A stretch of 64,000 bases of DNA. It comes from Campylobacterota bacterium. Lineage in GTDB: Bacteria; Campylobacterota; Campylobacteria; Campylobacterales; Thiovulaceae. The position numbers and the translations under genes were made by a program. Below the pieces are notes generated by a model. The model had not been told where the DNA came from. It saw only the letters and a list, made by a program, of their open reading frames with translations, and did no database searches. This document shows positions 37,106-46,665 of this stretch, piece by piece. Position 1 is the stretch's first letter; each line of letters starts with the position of its first letter. The stretch covers positions 1 to 64,000 of the forward strand of contig JASKOM010000003.1 in assembly GCA_030152305.1 (NCBI GenBank), given 5' to 3'.

Positions 37106-37573
37106 TTATTTTAGATCTTTTATTAAAGCTACTTCTTCGCAAACAGGAAATTGCGAACATTTTATACAATCAGCCCAAATTTTATTATCTGGAATTTCAA
37201 CTTTCGGAATTTCTTGAAAACCAAATTTAGCAAAAAAACGACTTTTATAAGTTAATACTAATATTTTTTTCAAACCTAGCTTTTTGGCATCTTCTAAGCC
37301 ATGTTTTATTAACATAGAACCTATTCCATGTTTTCTGTATGCTTGATCAACCATCATGCTTCTAAATTCGGCAAGTTCCATCGAATAAATATGAAGAGCT
37401 ACACAACCAATAATTTTATTTCCATCTTTAGCGACAAAATAAGATCTAATATTCATTGCGACCTCATCGTCACTTCGATAAAGCAAAACTCCATTAGCAA
37501 TTTCGCTTTTTAACAATTGTTGAATTTTAGGAACTTCGGATAAAAGAGGTTTTTCTATTAAAATATTATTCAT
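37106..37573 (-). CDS. GNAT acetyltransferase, short ArgA-like (N-acetylglutamate synthase)
   Basis: 155 aa. The GNAT acetyl-CoA motif reads RSMMVDQAYRKHGIGSMLI, with LVLTYKSRFFAKFGF after it and a C-terminal CIKCSQFPVCEEVALIK with three Cys. This matches the short N-acetylglutamate synthases that stand in for ArgA in several lineages. Substrate inferred from similarity. Motif at 37461. Confidence 0.75.
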   Translation of the reverse strand: MNNILIEKPLLSEVPKIQQLLKSEIANGVLLYRSDDEVAMNIRSYFVAKDGNKIIGCVALHIYSMELAEFRSMMVDQAYRKHGIGSMLIKHGLEDAKKLGLKKILVLTYKSRFFAKFGFQEIPKVEIPDNKIWADCIKCSQFPVCEEVALIKDLK

Positions 37574-37597
37574 AAATTTCCATTAATTAAAAAAATT

Positions 37598-39712
37598 TTA
37601 TTGATATAAATTATCTATCGATTCTCGATCTATAAATTGAGACAAAGAAAGTTCAGGCGAAGTAAGAAATAAATATTTTTTCGCTCGACTTAAAGCAACA
37701 TAAAACAATCTTCGTTCTTCTTCAAGTTCTTCAATTGTTGTGGCAAGAACATGCGGAATTTTTCCATGTCTGACTGACATAATAAAAACGACATCCCATT
37801 CAAGACCTTTTGAGCCGTGAATCGTTGAAATCGTAACAACTTGGTCTTTTTTATCTTTATTTTTCATGTTATTTATAGAATCCAACATGAAATCATCAAG
37901 AAATTCTGCAAGACTATTATAAGAACTAGCTATTTCAACAAATATTTTTAAATCTTCTTGTCGTTTAACCCAATTATCATCTTGTTCTTCGTTTAGAATA
38001 TTTTGATAATAATCGAATATCGTATATACTAATTCTTTAACAGTCTTTTTGTTGTAAGCATCAATTAACATTTTATATAACGGTGCAATATCTGGATATT
38101 TTTTTACAAATTCTTCCAATATATCAATATTATTATTTAATTCCAAATATCTAGCGGTGATTTTTTTTGCTGTTATTAAACCAACTTTGTTAATTAACAA
38201 TAATATTCGTCCTAACGACACGATATCTGAACTATTATAAATAAATTTCATAAAAGCTAACATATCTTTTATATGTCGTTTTTCTGTAAATTTTAATCCG
38301 CCAACAACTACAAATGGAATTTTATTCGATAAAAATATTGCTTGAAGTGATACAGAATCATGAGATGCTCTTGTTAAAACAGCAAAATTTTCATATTTAA
38401 ATTTTTCTTGTTTTATTAATACATTCATATTATTTAATATTACTGAAGCTTCCTCATATTGTGTTTGAGTTGTAAGAATTTCAGGTATTTTTCCTTTATA
38501 ATTATTTACTGCAATTAATTCTTTTTTGTAACCTAATTTTATAAAACTAGATATATGATTAACTAATTTCAGAATATTTTCTGAACTTCGATAATTATCA
38601 ACAAGTTTAATTAATTTTGCATCTGGAAATGTTTCACTAAATAATAAAATATTTTTATAATTTGCACCTCTAAAACCATAAATGCTTTGATGATCATCAC
38701 CAACAACCATAAGCGAACAATCTTCTCGTTCTGCCAATAAATCAAGTAATTCTTTTTGTGGTAGATTCGTATCTTGATATTCATCAATCATTATATATTT
38801 ATATCTATTTTGAATAATTTCTTTAAAAGTTGAATTTGTTTTTAGATAATAAATAATTACATCGATGAGGTCATCATAATCAAAAAGATTTCTCTTGTGT
38901 TTTTCTTCGTGATATTTATTTATTATCAATTTAACAGTATTTTGAACTTCTAGCTCTGTTAAACAACATTTTTCTTTTAATATAATTTCATCAATTGTTT
39001 TTCTAAAATTAACCGCTTGAGATAACATTGCTTGAATAATCTGATTTTTAGGTAGTTTTTCTGGCAATTCTTTTTTTAAATCTTTTTTAATTTGGTCTAT
39101 TAAATCGATAGAATCGCCTTGATCTAAAATAATAAAGTTTTGATAAATATTTAGTAACTTTGAATATTTTCGTAATAAAGAAGCACAAAAAGAATGAAAT
39201 GTTCCAGTTGAAATTAATACTTTTTCTTTATTGCCAAATAAATTAATAATACGATTTTTAATTTCCATGGATGCTTTTTTAGTAAAAGTCAAAAGAAGAA
39301 TATTTTCAGAGTTTATGCCATTTTCCATTAAAAAACTTGTTCTGTATGTTAATGTTTTTGTTTTTCCAGTTCCTGCTCCTGCAATAACAAGAGATTTTCC
39401 TGAAATCGTTGAAACAGCTTCCAATTGTCTAAGATTTAATTCTTTTAAATAATTTATCTTATAACTTTTATTGCTAAACAGATAATTTATATATTTTTTT
39501 AAATTTTTTTCAGATACAACAGTTTTTTCTAGTCGCTCTATTGCTTCTTGTAATTTTATTTCATCATTAGTTTTGTCTTGAGTTTTTGCATGTTCATTCA
39601 AAAAAATTATATTTTTTTCAGTTGTGTATTTTATATATTCAATATATTCTTCTCTAGTTAATATCTCTTGAATATTGAACAAATTTATATTTGTATATGT
39701 TTTTTCTATCAT
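37598..39712 (-). CDS. UvrD/Rep-family superfamily I helicase
   Basis: 704 aa from the ATG at 39712 (AAGG upstream); a TTG at 39733 is also possible. Motifs: LVIAGAGTGKTKTLTYR (Walker A), MIDEYQDTNLPQ (Walker B), VVGDDHQSIYGFRGA, LVDNYRSSENIL, TISTIHGSKGLEWDVVF and YVALSRAKKYLFL. A 3'-5' DNA helicase for repair or replication restart. Motif at 38864 on the non-coding strand. Confidence 0.93.
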   Translation of the reverse strand: MIEKTYTNINLFNIQEILTREEYIEYIKYTTEKNIIFLNEHAKTQDKTNDEIKLQEAIERLEKTVVSEKNLKKYINYLFSNKSYKINYLKELNLRQLEAVSTISGKSLVIAGAGTGKTKTLTYRTSFLMENGINSENILLLTFTKKASMEIKNRIINLFGNKEKVLISTGTFHSFCASLLRKYSKLLNIYQNFIILDQGDSIDLIDQIKKDLKKELPEKLPKNQIIQAMLSQAVNFRKTIDEIILKEKCCLTELEVQNTVKLIINKYHEEKHKRNLFDYDDLIDVIIYYLKTNSTFKEIIQNRYKYIMIDEYQDTNLPQKELLDLLAEREDCSLMVVGDDHQSIYGFRGANYKNILLFSETFPDAKLIKLVDNYRSSENILKLVNHISSFIKLGYKKELIAVNNYKGKIPEILTTQTQYEEASVILNNMNVLIKQEKFKYENFAVLTRASHDSVSLQAIFLSNKIPFVVVGGLKFTEKRHIKDMLAFMKFIYNSSDIVSLGRILLLINKVGLITAKKITARYLELNNNIDILEEFVKKYPDIAPLYKMLIDAYNKKTVKELVYTIFDYYQNILNEEQDDNWVKRQEDLKIFVEIASSYNSLAEFLDDFMLDSINNMKNKDKKDQVVTISTIHGSKGLEWDVVFIMSVRHGKIPHVLATTIEELEEERRLFYVALSRAKKYLFLTSPELSLSQFIDRESIDNLYQ

Positions 39713-39787
39713 GTTTGTTTGTGCCTTAATCAACCCAAGTAAAATTAATAATTAATTTATATTTTACTTGGAAATAATATTTAAATA

Positions 39788-40480
39788 TTATTTTTCGTTT
39801 TCGTCTTCTTCGAACATTTGAATCGCTAATTCCGCTGCATTTTGTTCTGCACTTTTTTTCGATTTTCCTGTTGAAGTTACATATAATTTATCGTTAATAT
39901 ATAAACCTATTGTAAATAGTTTTTCGTGATCTGGTCCAGAAGTTGCTATTACTCGATATTCAGGCAATACGTTATAAAGCGATTGTGTTAGTTCCTGTAA
40001 AATCGTTTTATAATCTCTAAACAATGTTTCTAACGAAATATTTGGAAATATAGTTTCATATGTATTAATAATAAATTTTCGAACTACTCGAATATCCGCA
40101 TTTGAATCAAAGTACATTGCCGCAATTATTGATTCTACACAATTTGCTAAAAGCGATTTTTTTTCTCGACCTAAGTTTTTTTCTTCAGCATCAGACATTA
40201 ATAAATATTCACCTAAAGAAAAATATTCAGCAATAACAAAAAGTCCACTTTGACTAACAAGTGAAGAACGAAGTTTTGACAAAGAACCCTCATTCAAATG
40301 GGGAAATTTATTATATAAATAAGTAGCCATTGTAAAGCTTAAAATTGAATCGCCTACAAATTCAAACCGTTCATTATTATACGGTTTATTAAAACTCCTG
40401 TGAGTTAATGCTTCTATTAAAAACCGCTTATTTTTAAATTTGTAGTTAAGTCTTTTTTCAAGTGTGCTAAAGTTTTTCAA
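39788..40480 (-). CDS. rnc: Ribonuclease III
   Basis: 230 aa. NERFEFVGDSILSFTMA and the LLANCVESIIAAMY metal-site helix define the endonuclease domain; the C-terminal dsRNA-binding domain has DYKTILQELTQ and GKSKKSAEQNAAELAI. Processes rRNA and double-stranded RNA. The gap 40481-40723 upstream holds A/T-rich sequence and a GATGAGGT motif at 40684, nothing else clear. Confidence 0.95.
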   Translation of the reverse strand: MKNFSTLEKRLNYKFKNKRFLIEALTHRSFNKPYNNERFEFVGDSILSFTMATYLYNKFPHLNEGSLSKLRSSLVSQSGLFVIAEYFSLGEYLLMSDAEEKNLGREKKSLLANCVESIIAAMYFDSNADIRVVRKFIINTYETIFPNISLETLFRDYKTILQELTQSLYNVLPEYRVIATSGPDHEKLFTIGLYINDKLYVTSTGKSKKSAEQNAAELAIQMFEEDENEK

Positions 40481-40723
40481 TCTTTTGTTTTGGGCTTTTA
40501 ATCCCCCTCCTAATTTTTATTTATTCAAATTATTTAATAATTCGATAAAACCATTTTATCACATAGCAATATCTAAATCTTTAAATATTGATCTATTTTT
40601 TATTTTTATATCAAAATTAGATAATTTATATATAAAATTTGTCAAGTTATATGTTTATAATTTTATCGTTTATCAATCATAGTGATGAGGTAAATAATTT
40701 ATAAAAATAAAAGGTTATTTATA

Positions 40724-41113
40724 TTGAGTAAAAAAATGTTTTTGATTTTTAATCATAGTTTGACAGATAGTCAAAAAATAGATGCAATGCAAAATTTTAA
40801 TGTCGAAGAATTTGTAAATATGCCACAAGATCTAAAAGAAATATGGAACCAAATACCAGCTGAAATTTCTAAAGATAAATTAGAAGATTTATTAGTTCCT
40901 TTTATAAAATGGATAAAAAAATATGGCTCATCTGGTGATATAGCTCTGATTCAAGGTGATTTTGTTTCAAGTTATTTACTTGTAAATTTTTGTAAAGAAT
41001 TTGGAGTTTTACCAGTGAGTTCAACAAATAGACGAGTTGCACAAGAAAAAATCGAAGGCAATAAAGTTCATTTATTGCATACATTTGAACATGTTATTTA
41101 TAGACAATATTAA
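40724..41113 (+). CDS. Stand-alone Csx20-like protein (CRISPR-accessory, CARF-related)
   Basis: 129 aa, TTG start (ATG four codons in). MFLIFNHSLTDSQKIDA, NMPQDLKEIWNQIPAE, GDIALIQGDFVSSYLLVNF and STNRRVAQEK match my memory of the Csx20 family, small proteins associated with type III CRISPR systems and proposed to handle cyclic oligoadenylate. No CRISPR array or cas gene is in the window. The family match is by recollection and should be confirmed by profile search. Confidence 0.68.
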   Translation: MSKKMFLIFNHSLTDSQKIDAMQNFNVEEFVNMPQDLKEIWNQIPAEISKDKLEDLLVPFIKWIKKYGSSGDIALIQGDFVSSYLLVNFCKEFGVLPVSSTNRRVAQEKIEGNKVHLLHTFEHVIYRQY

Positions 41114-41497
41114 TTAATATATATATAACGAAATATTAATATCGCCACTATCCAATTTTAAAAATGTTTGACCTTTATTAAGAGTTGTAAAAATAAAATA
41201 TGAAAGACCGCCATCTGTAATAAAAAAATCACTAATTTCTAAAATTGAAGTATTATTATTTTCAGTCATTGTGTGTGCCAGAGCATTTAAAAACCAAATT
41301 TGATAAGAATGTTTTTCTGAAAGAGAATCTAAAGTAATTGTTGTCAAATTTGTATCTGGACATATTATTAATCGTTCATGATATGAATCGTAGTTATTGC
41401 AAAATGTTATCTCTTCTATGTCGCTTGTATGCGGAATTTCACATCCGATTTGTAACATAAAAGAGATAAACAAAGTTATATAAAATTTATATTTCAC
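41114..41497 (-). CDS. Small hypothetical lipoprotein
   Basis: 127 aa. Signal peptide FYITLFISFMLQIGCE with a lipobox at Cys19. The remaining 108 residues are beta-rich with three further Cys; no family recognised. Convergent with the Csx20-like gene, ending on the adjacent base. Confidence 0.6.
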   Translation of the reverse strand: MKYKFYITLFISFMLQIGCEIPHTSDIEEITFCNNYDSYHERLIICPDTNLTTITLDSLSEKHSYQIWFLNALAHTMTENNNTSILEISDFFITDGGLSYFIFTTLNKGQTFLKLDSGDINISLYIY

Positions 41498-41521
41498 TTT
41501 TATTTATATTTATCAAAAAAA

Positions 41522-42895
41522 TTAATTTATATTTTTTCTTTCGATTAAAACAGCCGTTAAATCGTCTTCCATTTTTTTATCTTTTATCATTTCAAAATAG
41601 TTATAAAGAACATTTTTATCCATCATCGTATGCATATTATCTTTTGGAACAAAATAATAACTATCTTCGGTTATACCATCTGTATAAACTAGAATTGCTT
41701 TGAAATCTTTAATTTCAGCTCGACTGACTTTGATAGAAAAAAAGAAATTCATAAATGGAATATTATTTGCTTTTAATTCGATAAATGAATCACCATCTTT
41801 GACAATTGCAGGATACATTCCAGCTGTAAAATATTCAACATATTTAAAATTTCTATCAAGATAAAAAAACGAAGCTGATAATTGTTCAAGATCAGAAAGA
41901 ATATATTCGAGACTTTTACCAAAAGCGGAAGCCAGATCTTGAAAATTAAGTCGTTCATCAAGGGCTTTTTTTACAAAAGATAAAACGGCAAACGAAGTTA
42001 AAGACGGAACGATGCCATGACCCATTGCATCAAGAACATAAAATAAATAGCCACCATCAGCTGTTTTATGAAGCGAATAGCTATCACCTGATAAAAAGTC
42101 ATAAGGTTTAAAATAAATCGTAACATCAACATTTGGATCTCGTTTTAGTTCATTAACTAACATGCCTTGCTGTTTTTGAGCTGCTTTTGTCTGTTCCTGA
42201 ATAAAATATTTATTTTCTTCTGCAAGATGATCAACATCGAGAATATTGCTTATATATGAAACTGCAATCGTAAATAATTGCGAATCTTCAGCTGTAAATT
42301 TTTTTGTGTTATTTAATTTATTAATTGCCTGAAAAACACCAATCATTTTATTTTTTTGATTAAATAACGGTGTTGCTAAAATAGACTCTGTTTTATAATT
42401 TGTCTTTTTATCGACTTCGGGATTAAATTTAGGATGTGCATATGGATCGTTTACGATTTGAGTTTCTCGATAACTATAAACTTTGCCAATAATTCCAGCT
42501 GATAATGGAACTTTTAAATTACTAATTCCATGAGCAACTTTTGTCCAAAAGACACCTTCGTTTTCATCGATTAACCATAAAGTTGCTCGATCACTTTCAA
42601 CAAGTTTTTTACCAAAATCAGCAAGAATAATTAGCAAAATTTCATTATTATGTTCTTTTGAAATCTTTGTCGAATATTCTAAAATTATTTCGATAATTTT
42701 ATGAAGTCGTTTTTCTTTTTGAATAGAATAATTAAAAACGACATCAAGAACTTCGTGAAGTTGTGAATTATGCGAAGAATAAGCATCAATAATCATTTCA
42801 ACGATTTCTTCTGTCGTTTTATTTTGATTTTCGTCAGAATTTAATAATTGATCAACTTTTGATATTAATTCATCTTTATTTGGAATATTGTTCAT
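41522..42895 (-). CDS. GAF-SpoIIE phosphatase (RsbU-like)
   Basis: 457 aa from the ATG at 42895, just after the pomA stop and preceded by GGAGGT in the end of pomA. GAF domain about residues 75-215 (RATLWLIDENEGVFWTKVAH, GIIGKVYSYRETQIVND) and a PP2C-type SpoIIE domain (DFLSGDSYSLHK, YVLDAMGHGIVPS, ILVYTDGITED). Co-transcribed with pomA, so it may act on a STAS protein (29684) that tunes motility; inferred. Confidence 0.85.
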   Translation of the reverse strand: MNNIPNKDELISKVDQLLNSDENQNKTTEEIVEMIIDAYSSHNSQLHEVLDVVFNYSIQKEKRLHKIIEIILEYSTKISKEHNNEILLIILADFGKKLVESDRATLWLIDENEGVFWTKVAHGISNLKVPLSAGIIGKVYSYRETQIVNDPYAHPKFNPEVDKKTNYKTESILATPLFNQKNKMIGVFQAINKLNNTKKFTAEDSQLFTIAVSYISNILDVDHLAEENKYFIQEQTKAAQKQQGMLVNELKRDPNVDVTIYFKPYDFLSGDSYSLHKTADGGYLFYVLDAMGHGIVPSLTSFAVLSFVKKALDERLNFQDLASAFGKSLEYILSDLEQLSASFFYLDRNFKYVEYFTAGMYPAIVKDGDSFIELKANNIPFMNFFFSIKVSRAEIKDFKAILVYTDGITEDSYYFVPKDNMHTMMDKNVLYNYFEMIKDKKMEDDLTAVLIERKNIN

Positions 42896-42896
42896 G

Positions 42897-43679
42897 TTAT
42901 TTTTCACCACCTCCAGTATCAAATTGACTAACTCGTTGTTTTGGAGGCATGAATGCTAATAATTTAGCTTCCATATTTCGTGGATTATCTCCCGCTTGAA
43001 TCGAAATAATGCCTTCAAGAATCATCTGATTTTGTAAAACTTCTTCGTCATTTCGAATACCTAAGATATTAGCAATTGGGGTTCCAAAAGTATTTCCTAA
43101 AACAGAACCGTAAAAAGTTGTGATAAGAGCAACAGCCATCGCTGGACCAATTGCATTTGGATCTGACATATTTAAAAGCATTGCAACAAGACCAATAAGT
43201 GTTCCAACCATTCCCATCGCACCTGCAAGGTTAGCAAATTGGTCAAACATCGAAATATTGCCTTTATGTCGAACACTCATTTGATCGATTTCGATTTCTA
43301 ACATTGATCTAATAGCATCAGGTTCTTGACCATCGATAGCCATCATTAAACCATTTTTTAAAAATTTATTTTCTTCATTTTTAAGAGCACCTTCAAGACT
43401 TAATAAACCTTCTTTTCGAGCTGTCATTGCAAAGCCAATTAATTTTTTAATCATTCCTGCCATATCTTGCTTTGGTGGTTTAAATGCAATCATATAAAAT
43501 GAGAAAATACTTTGCATTTGATCCATTCTAAAAGCAATAAACAGAGTTCCAATTGAACCACCAACAACGATTAAAACAGACGGGATGTCTATGTAAGGTC
43601 CAATACCAACACCAAGTAATAATGACACTATAATAGCAATATAAGTTATCGTATAACCTACAAGGGTAGCTATATCCAT
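42897..43679 (-). CDS. pomA: PomA/MotA-type flagellar stator protein
   Basis: 260 aa with GGAG before the ATG. MDIATLVGYTITYIAII, IPSVLIVVGGSIGTLFIAF, then the long cytoplasmic loop and ANLAGAMGMVGTLIGLVAML and ALITTFYGSVLGNTFGTPIA, the MotA/PomA helices. Closer in style to Na+-type PomA. Its partner pomB lies at 21551-22357, so stator genes are split, which is unusual. Confidence 0.9.
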   Translation of the reverse strand: MDIATLVGYTITYIAIIVSLLLGVGIGPYIDIPSVLIVVGGSIGTLFIAFRMDQMQSIFSFYMIAFKPPKQDMAGMIKKLIGFAMTARKEGLLSLEGALKNEENKFLKNGLMMAIDGQEPDAIRSMLEIEIDQMSVRHKGNISMFDQFANLAGAMGMVGTLIGLVAMLLNMSDPNAIGPAMAVALITTFYGSVLGNTFGTPIANILGIRNDEEVLQNQMILEGIISIQAGDNPRNMEAKLLAFMPPKQRVSQFDTGGGEK

Positions 43680-43733
43680 TTTAATTTTTCTCCTTTAAAA
43701 TTAATTCATTTAATTAATATATTTTTGTAGTTG

Positions 43734-44783
43734 TTAAATAATCCAACCGCCACCGAGTAATTTACCAGCTTCGTTATAAAAAACACCAGCTTGTCCTTTA
43801 GCAACTCCAAACATTGATTCGAATAATTCTATTTCAGCTGATTTTTTTTCATTTTCAATAAAAATATTTACCAGACATTTAATCGCTTTACTTCGATATC
43901 TTAATTTAATAAAACATTCAAAATTTAGCTCATCTATAAACATATTTAAATCACGAAGATATACTTTCGATACGGCTAATTGCGATTTTTCACCAACAAC
44001 AATTTTATTTTCATCTGGAATTATATCGATTACATAGTGGGGCTGATGGGCAACACGGACAGAAAAACCTCGTCTTTTGCCAATTGTGTAATGCATATAA
44101 CCCGAATGAGTTCCAATATTTTCACCGTTTATATTTACGACAATACCGTTTTTATCAACATTTTTAACATTATTTTCTCTAAGAACATCGATATATTCAT
44201 TTTCGACAAAACATATTTCTGAACTTTCGCTTTCGTTAATTAAAAAAGCCAATTCGTCAATTTTGCTAATTTCTCGTTTGACCTCATCTTTCGTTAAATT
44301 AGCCAACGGAAAAATAATATTTTTTATTCGCTCTTTTCTAATATTAAATAAAAAATAGCTTTGATCTTTCGAGTTATCTTTTGCTGTAAAAAGAAATTCG
44401 CCATCATGTTTTAAATAATGTCCAGTTGCTAAAAAATCAGCTTCTAAATATTGTTCAGCGAAATCAAAAAGTTCGCCAAATTTAATTTCACGATTACAAA
44501 TAGCACATGGATTTGGAGTTTCACCTGATTTATAACTTTCGATAAATGGCTGATAAACAGTTTGATTAAATTTTTCACGAAGATCAAGAATAATAAATTT
44601 AATATTTAAATATTTAGCGACTCGTTCAATTTTAGAAATATTATTTTGAAAATATGTTTCGCGGTCGTGTAATCTTAAATAAACTCCGATAACATCAAAA
44701 CCCATATTTTTTAATAAATAAGCCGAATATGTCGAATCGATTCCGCCACTTAAACCGATGGCAACTAATTTTTTATCGCTCAT
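43734..44783 (-). CDS. mnmA: tRNA-specific 2-thiouridylase MnmA
   Basis: 349 aa. AIGLSGGIDSTYSAYLL (P-loop), TPNPCAICNREIKFG (first catalytic Cys), SSEICFV (second Cys) and GKRRGF are diagnostic. Thiolates U34 of tRNA Lys, Glu and Gln. Overlaps ispH by 4 bp. Motif at 44281. Confidence 0.95.
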   Translation of the reverse strand: MSDKKLVAIGLSGGIDSTYSAYLLKNMGFDVIGVYLRLHDRETYFQNNISKIERVAKYLNIKFIILDLREKFNQTVYQPFIESYKSGETPNPCAICNREIKFGELFDFAEQYLEADFLATGHYLKHDGEFLFTAKDNSKDQSYFLFNIRKERIKNIIFPLANLTKDEVKREISKIDELAFLINESESSEICFVENEYIDVLRENNVKNVDKNGIVVNINGENIGTHSGYMHYTIGKRRGFSVRVAHQPHYVIDIIPDENKIVVGEKSQLAVSKVYLRDLNMFIDELNFECFIKLRYRSKAIKCLVNIFIENEKKSAEIELFESMFGVAKGQAGVFYNEAGKLLGGGWII

Positions 44784-45604
44784 ATTTGCGAAATCCTTTT
44801 AACGACCTCATCGATAATCCAATCTGGAGTAGAAGCTCCTGCGGAAATTCCACATAAATTACAATTAGCAAACCATTCATTTTTTATTTCATCAGCTATT
44901 TCAATATGATGACATTTTTGACAATTTGATTCACAAATTTTTACAAGCTGTTTTGTGTTCGAACTTTCGCGACCGCCGATAATTAACATAATATCAGCTC
45001 GTTTTGAAAGTTCATCTAAAGCAATTTGATTTTCAAATGTTGCATTACAAATCGTATTAAAAACACGAACTTCTTTATATTCGCTGATTAAATATTTTGC
45101 AATTTTCGTAAAATCATCGATATTTCTAGTTGTTTGAGAAACAAGAGCGATTTTATTAGAAAACCGCATTGTTTTTAATTCAGAAATATCTAAAACGACA
45201 GAAACATGACCTGAAGCATAACTCATAACTCCGCGAATTTCAGGATGATTAATATCACCGAAAATAACAATGTCATAACCAAAATTGCTCATTTCACGAA
45301 CGATTTCTTGAGGTTTTGTAACAAACGGACAAGTCGCATCGATATATTTAATATTTCGTTCGTTTAATATTTCTAAATCTTTTTTCTCAATTCCATGAGT
45401 TCTGATAATTAATTTATCACCAGTTTTGAATTCAGATAAATTTTTTTTAAGACCAACATTAAAATTTAATTTAAGACGATCAATTTCTTGTTGATTATGA
45501 ATAAGTGGTCCAAAAGTATCGAAATCTCGATTTTCTTCGGCAACTTTAATAGCTCGTTTGACTCCGAAACAAAAACCTAATTTCTTAGCAAGTTCAATTT
45601 GCAT
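44780..45604 (-). CDS. ispH: 4-hydroxy-3-methylbut-2-enyl diphosphate reductase
   Basis: 274 aa with AAGGAA before the ATG. LGFCFGVKRAIKVAEE, IDATCPFVTKPQ, VFNTICNATFENQ and GISAGASTPDWI carry the three cluster Cys residues of IspH. Last enzyme of the MEP pathway begun by ispDF at 3523. Motif at 44805. Confidence 0.95.
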   Translation of the reverse strand: MQIELAKKLGFCFGVKRAIKVAEENRDFDTFGPLIHNQQEIDRLKLNFNVGLKKNLSEFKTGDKLIIRTHGIEKKDLEILNERNIKYIDATCPFVTKPQEIVREMSNFGYDIVIFGDINHPEIRGVMSYASGHVSVVLDISELKTMRFSNKIALVSQTTRNIDDFTKIAKYLISEYKEVRVFNTICNATFENQIALDELSKRADIMLIIGGRESSNTKQLVKICESNCQKCHHIEIADEIKNEWFANCNLCGISAGASTPDWIIDEVVKRISQI

Positions 45605-45620
45605 AAATATTTCCTTAAAT

Positions 45621-46658
45621 TTAAGCGAATTTTTCTAAAATAGATTTAACAATTTTTTCATCGAGGTCATCTCTAAATTTAAAATCTCCAATTCCCAACG
45701 GCAAAATAAAAGTAATTTTTTTATTCGAACTTTTTTTATCAAGCCAAAATTTTTCATAAAAATTATTAACATCAACTATTTTATAATTAACTGGCAAATT
45801 ATATTTTTTTAATAAAATAAGAACTCTATTTGAATCAGCTTCTGAAAATTGACCTATTTTTTCAGCGAGTGCATTTGCCATTATTATTCCAATTGCTACA
45901 GCTTCACCGTGTAAAAATTTAGAATAATTTCCTTCGTGTTCAACGACATGCCCAAAAGTATGACCATAATTTAGCGATGCTCTTAAACCTGTTTCTCGTT
46001 CATCTTGCGAAACAACCATTGCCTTTAATTCAACTGACCGCGAAATAGCAAAACGAAGATTTTCATCATTTTTTAAATCGTGATCTTCAAGCCATCTAAA
46101 AAATTTAATATCAAAAATAACAGCCATTTTGATAATTTCAGCGACTCCAGCTCCAAATTCTCGCGAACCAAGAGTTTTTAAAAAAATCGTGTCGAGATAA
46201 ACGGCTTTCGGTTGATGAAAAGTTCCGATGAGGTTTTTGCCCCATTTGTTATTTATTCCAGTTTTTCCGCCAACACTTGCATCAACTCCAGATAATAAAG
46301 TCGTTGGAATCTGAATAAATTCGATACCTCGTTGATAAATCGAAGCTGTGAAACCTGTGATATCGCCAATTACTCCACCGCCAAAAGCAATTAAAAGCGA
46401 TTTGCGATTAAAACGATGATTAAACATCGATTCTAAAATCATATTTACACTATCCATATTTTTATATTCTTCACCGTCTGGAATCGTGATAATTATGACC
46501 TCATCGGCAGTTATTTTTTGAAGAAGAGTTTTTAAATGCAAACCGCCAACTTTTGGATTTGTAACGATTCCAACTTTTCGACCAGCAAAATTTAAATAAG
46601 GCAAATCGCCGATCGAAACTTTATAACTATAATTTTCAAGTTTAACTGAAATATCCAT
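45621..46658 (-). CDS. aroB: 3-dehydroquinate synthase
   Basis: 345 aa. PDGEEYKNMDSVN, AFGGGVIGDITGFTASIYQR, IPTTLLSGVDASVGGKTGIN, FGAGVAEIIKMA and ASLNYGHTFGHVVEH are AroB motifs with the NAD- and metal-binding residues. Second step of the shikimate pathway, feeding trpE. Motifs at 46227 and 46498. Confidence 0.96.
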   Translation of the reverse strand: MDISVKLENYSYKVSIGDLPYLNFAGRKVGIVTNPKVGGLHLKTLLQKITADEVIIITIPDGEEYKNMDSVNMILESMFNHRFNRKSLLIAFGGGVIGDITGFTASIYQRGIEFIQIPTTLLSGVDASVGGKTGINNKWGKNLIGTFHQPKAVYLDTIFLKTLGSREFGAGVAEIIKMAVIFDIKFFRWLEDHDLKNDENLRFAISRSVELKAMVVSQDERETGLRASLNYGHTFGHVVEHEGNYSKFLHGEAVAIGIIMANALAEKIGQFSEADSNRVLILLKKYNLPVNYKIVDVNNFYEKFWLDKKSSNKKITFILPLGIGDFKFRDDLDEKIVKSILEKFA

Positions 46659-46665
46659 TTAATTA

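Noticed and set aside
45661-45672. Near-matches to the GATGAGGT motif, such as TCGAGGTCA at 45663 and TATGAGGTA at 11855
   Set aside because: They differ at core positions; only exact octamers were counted.
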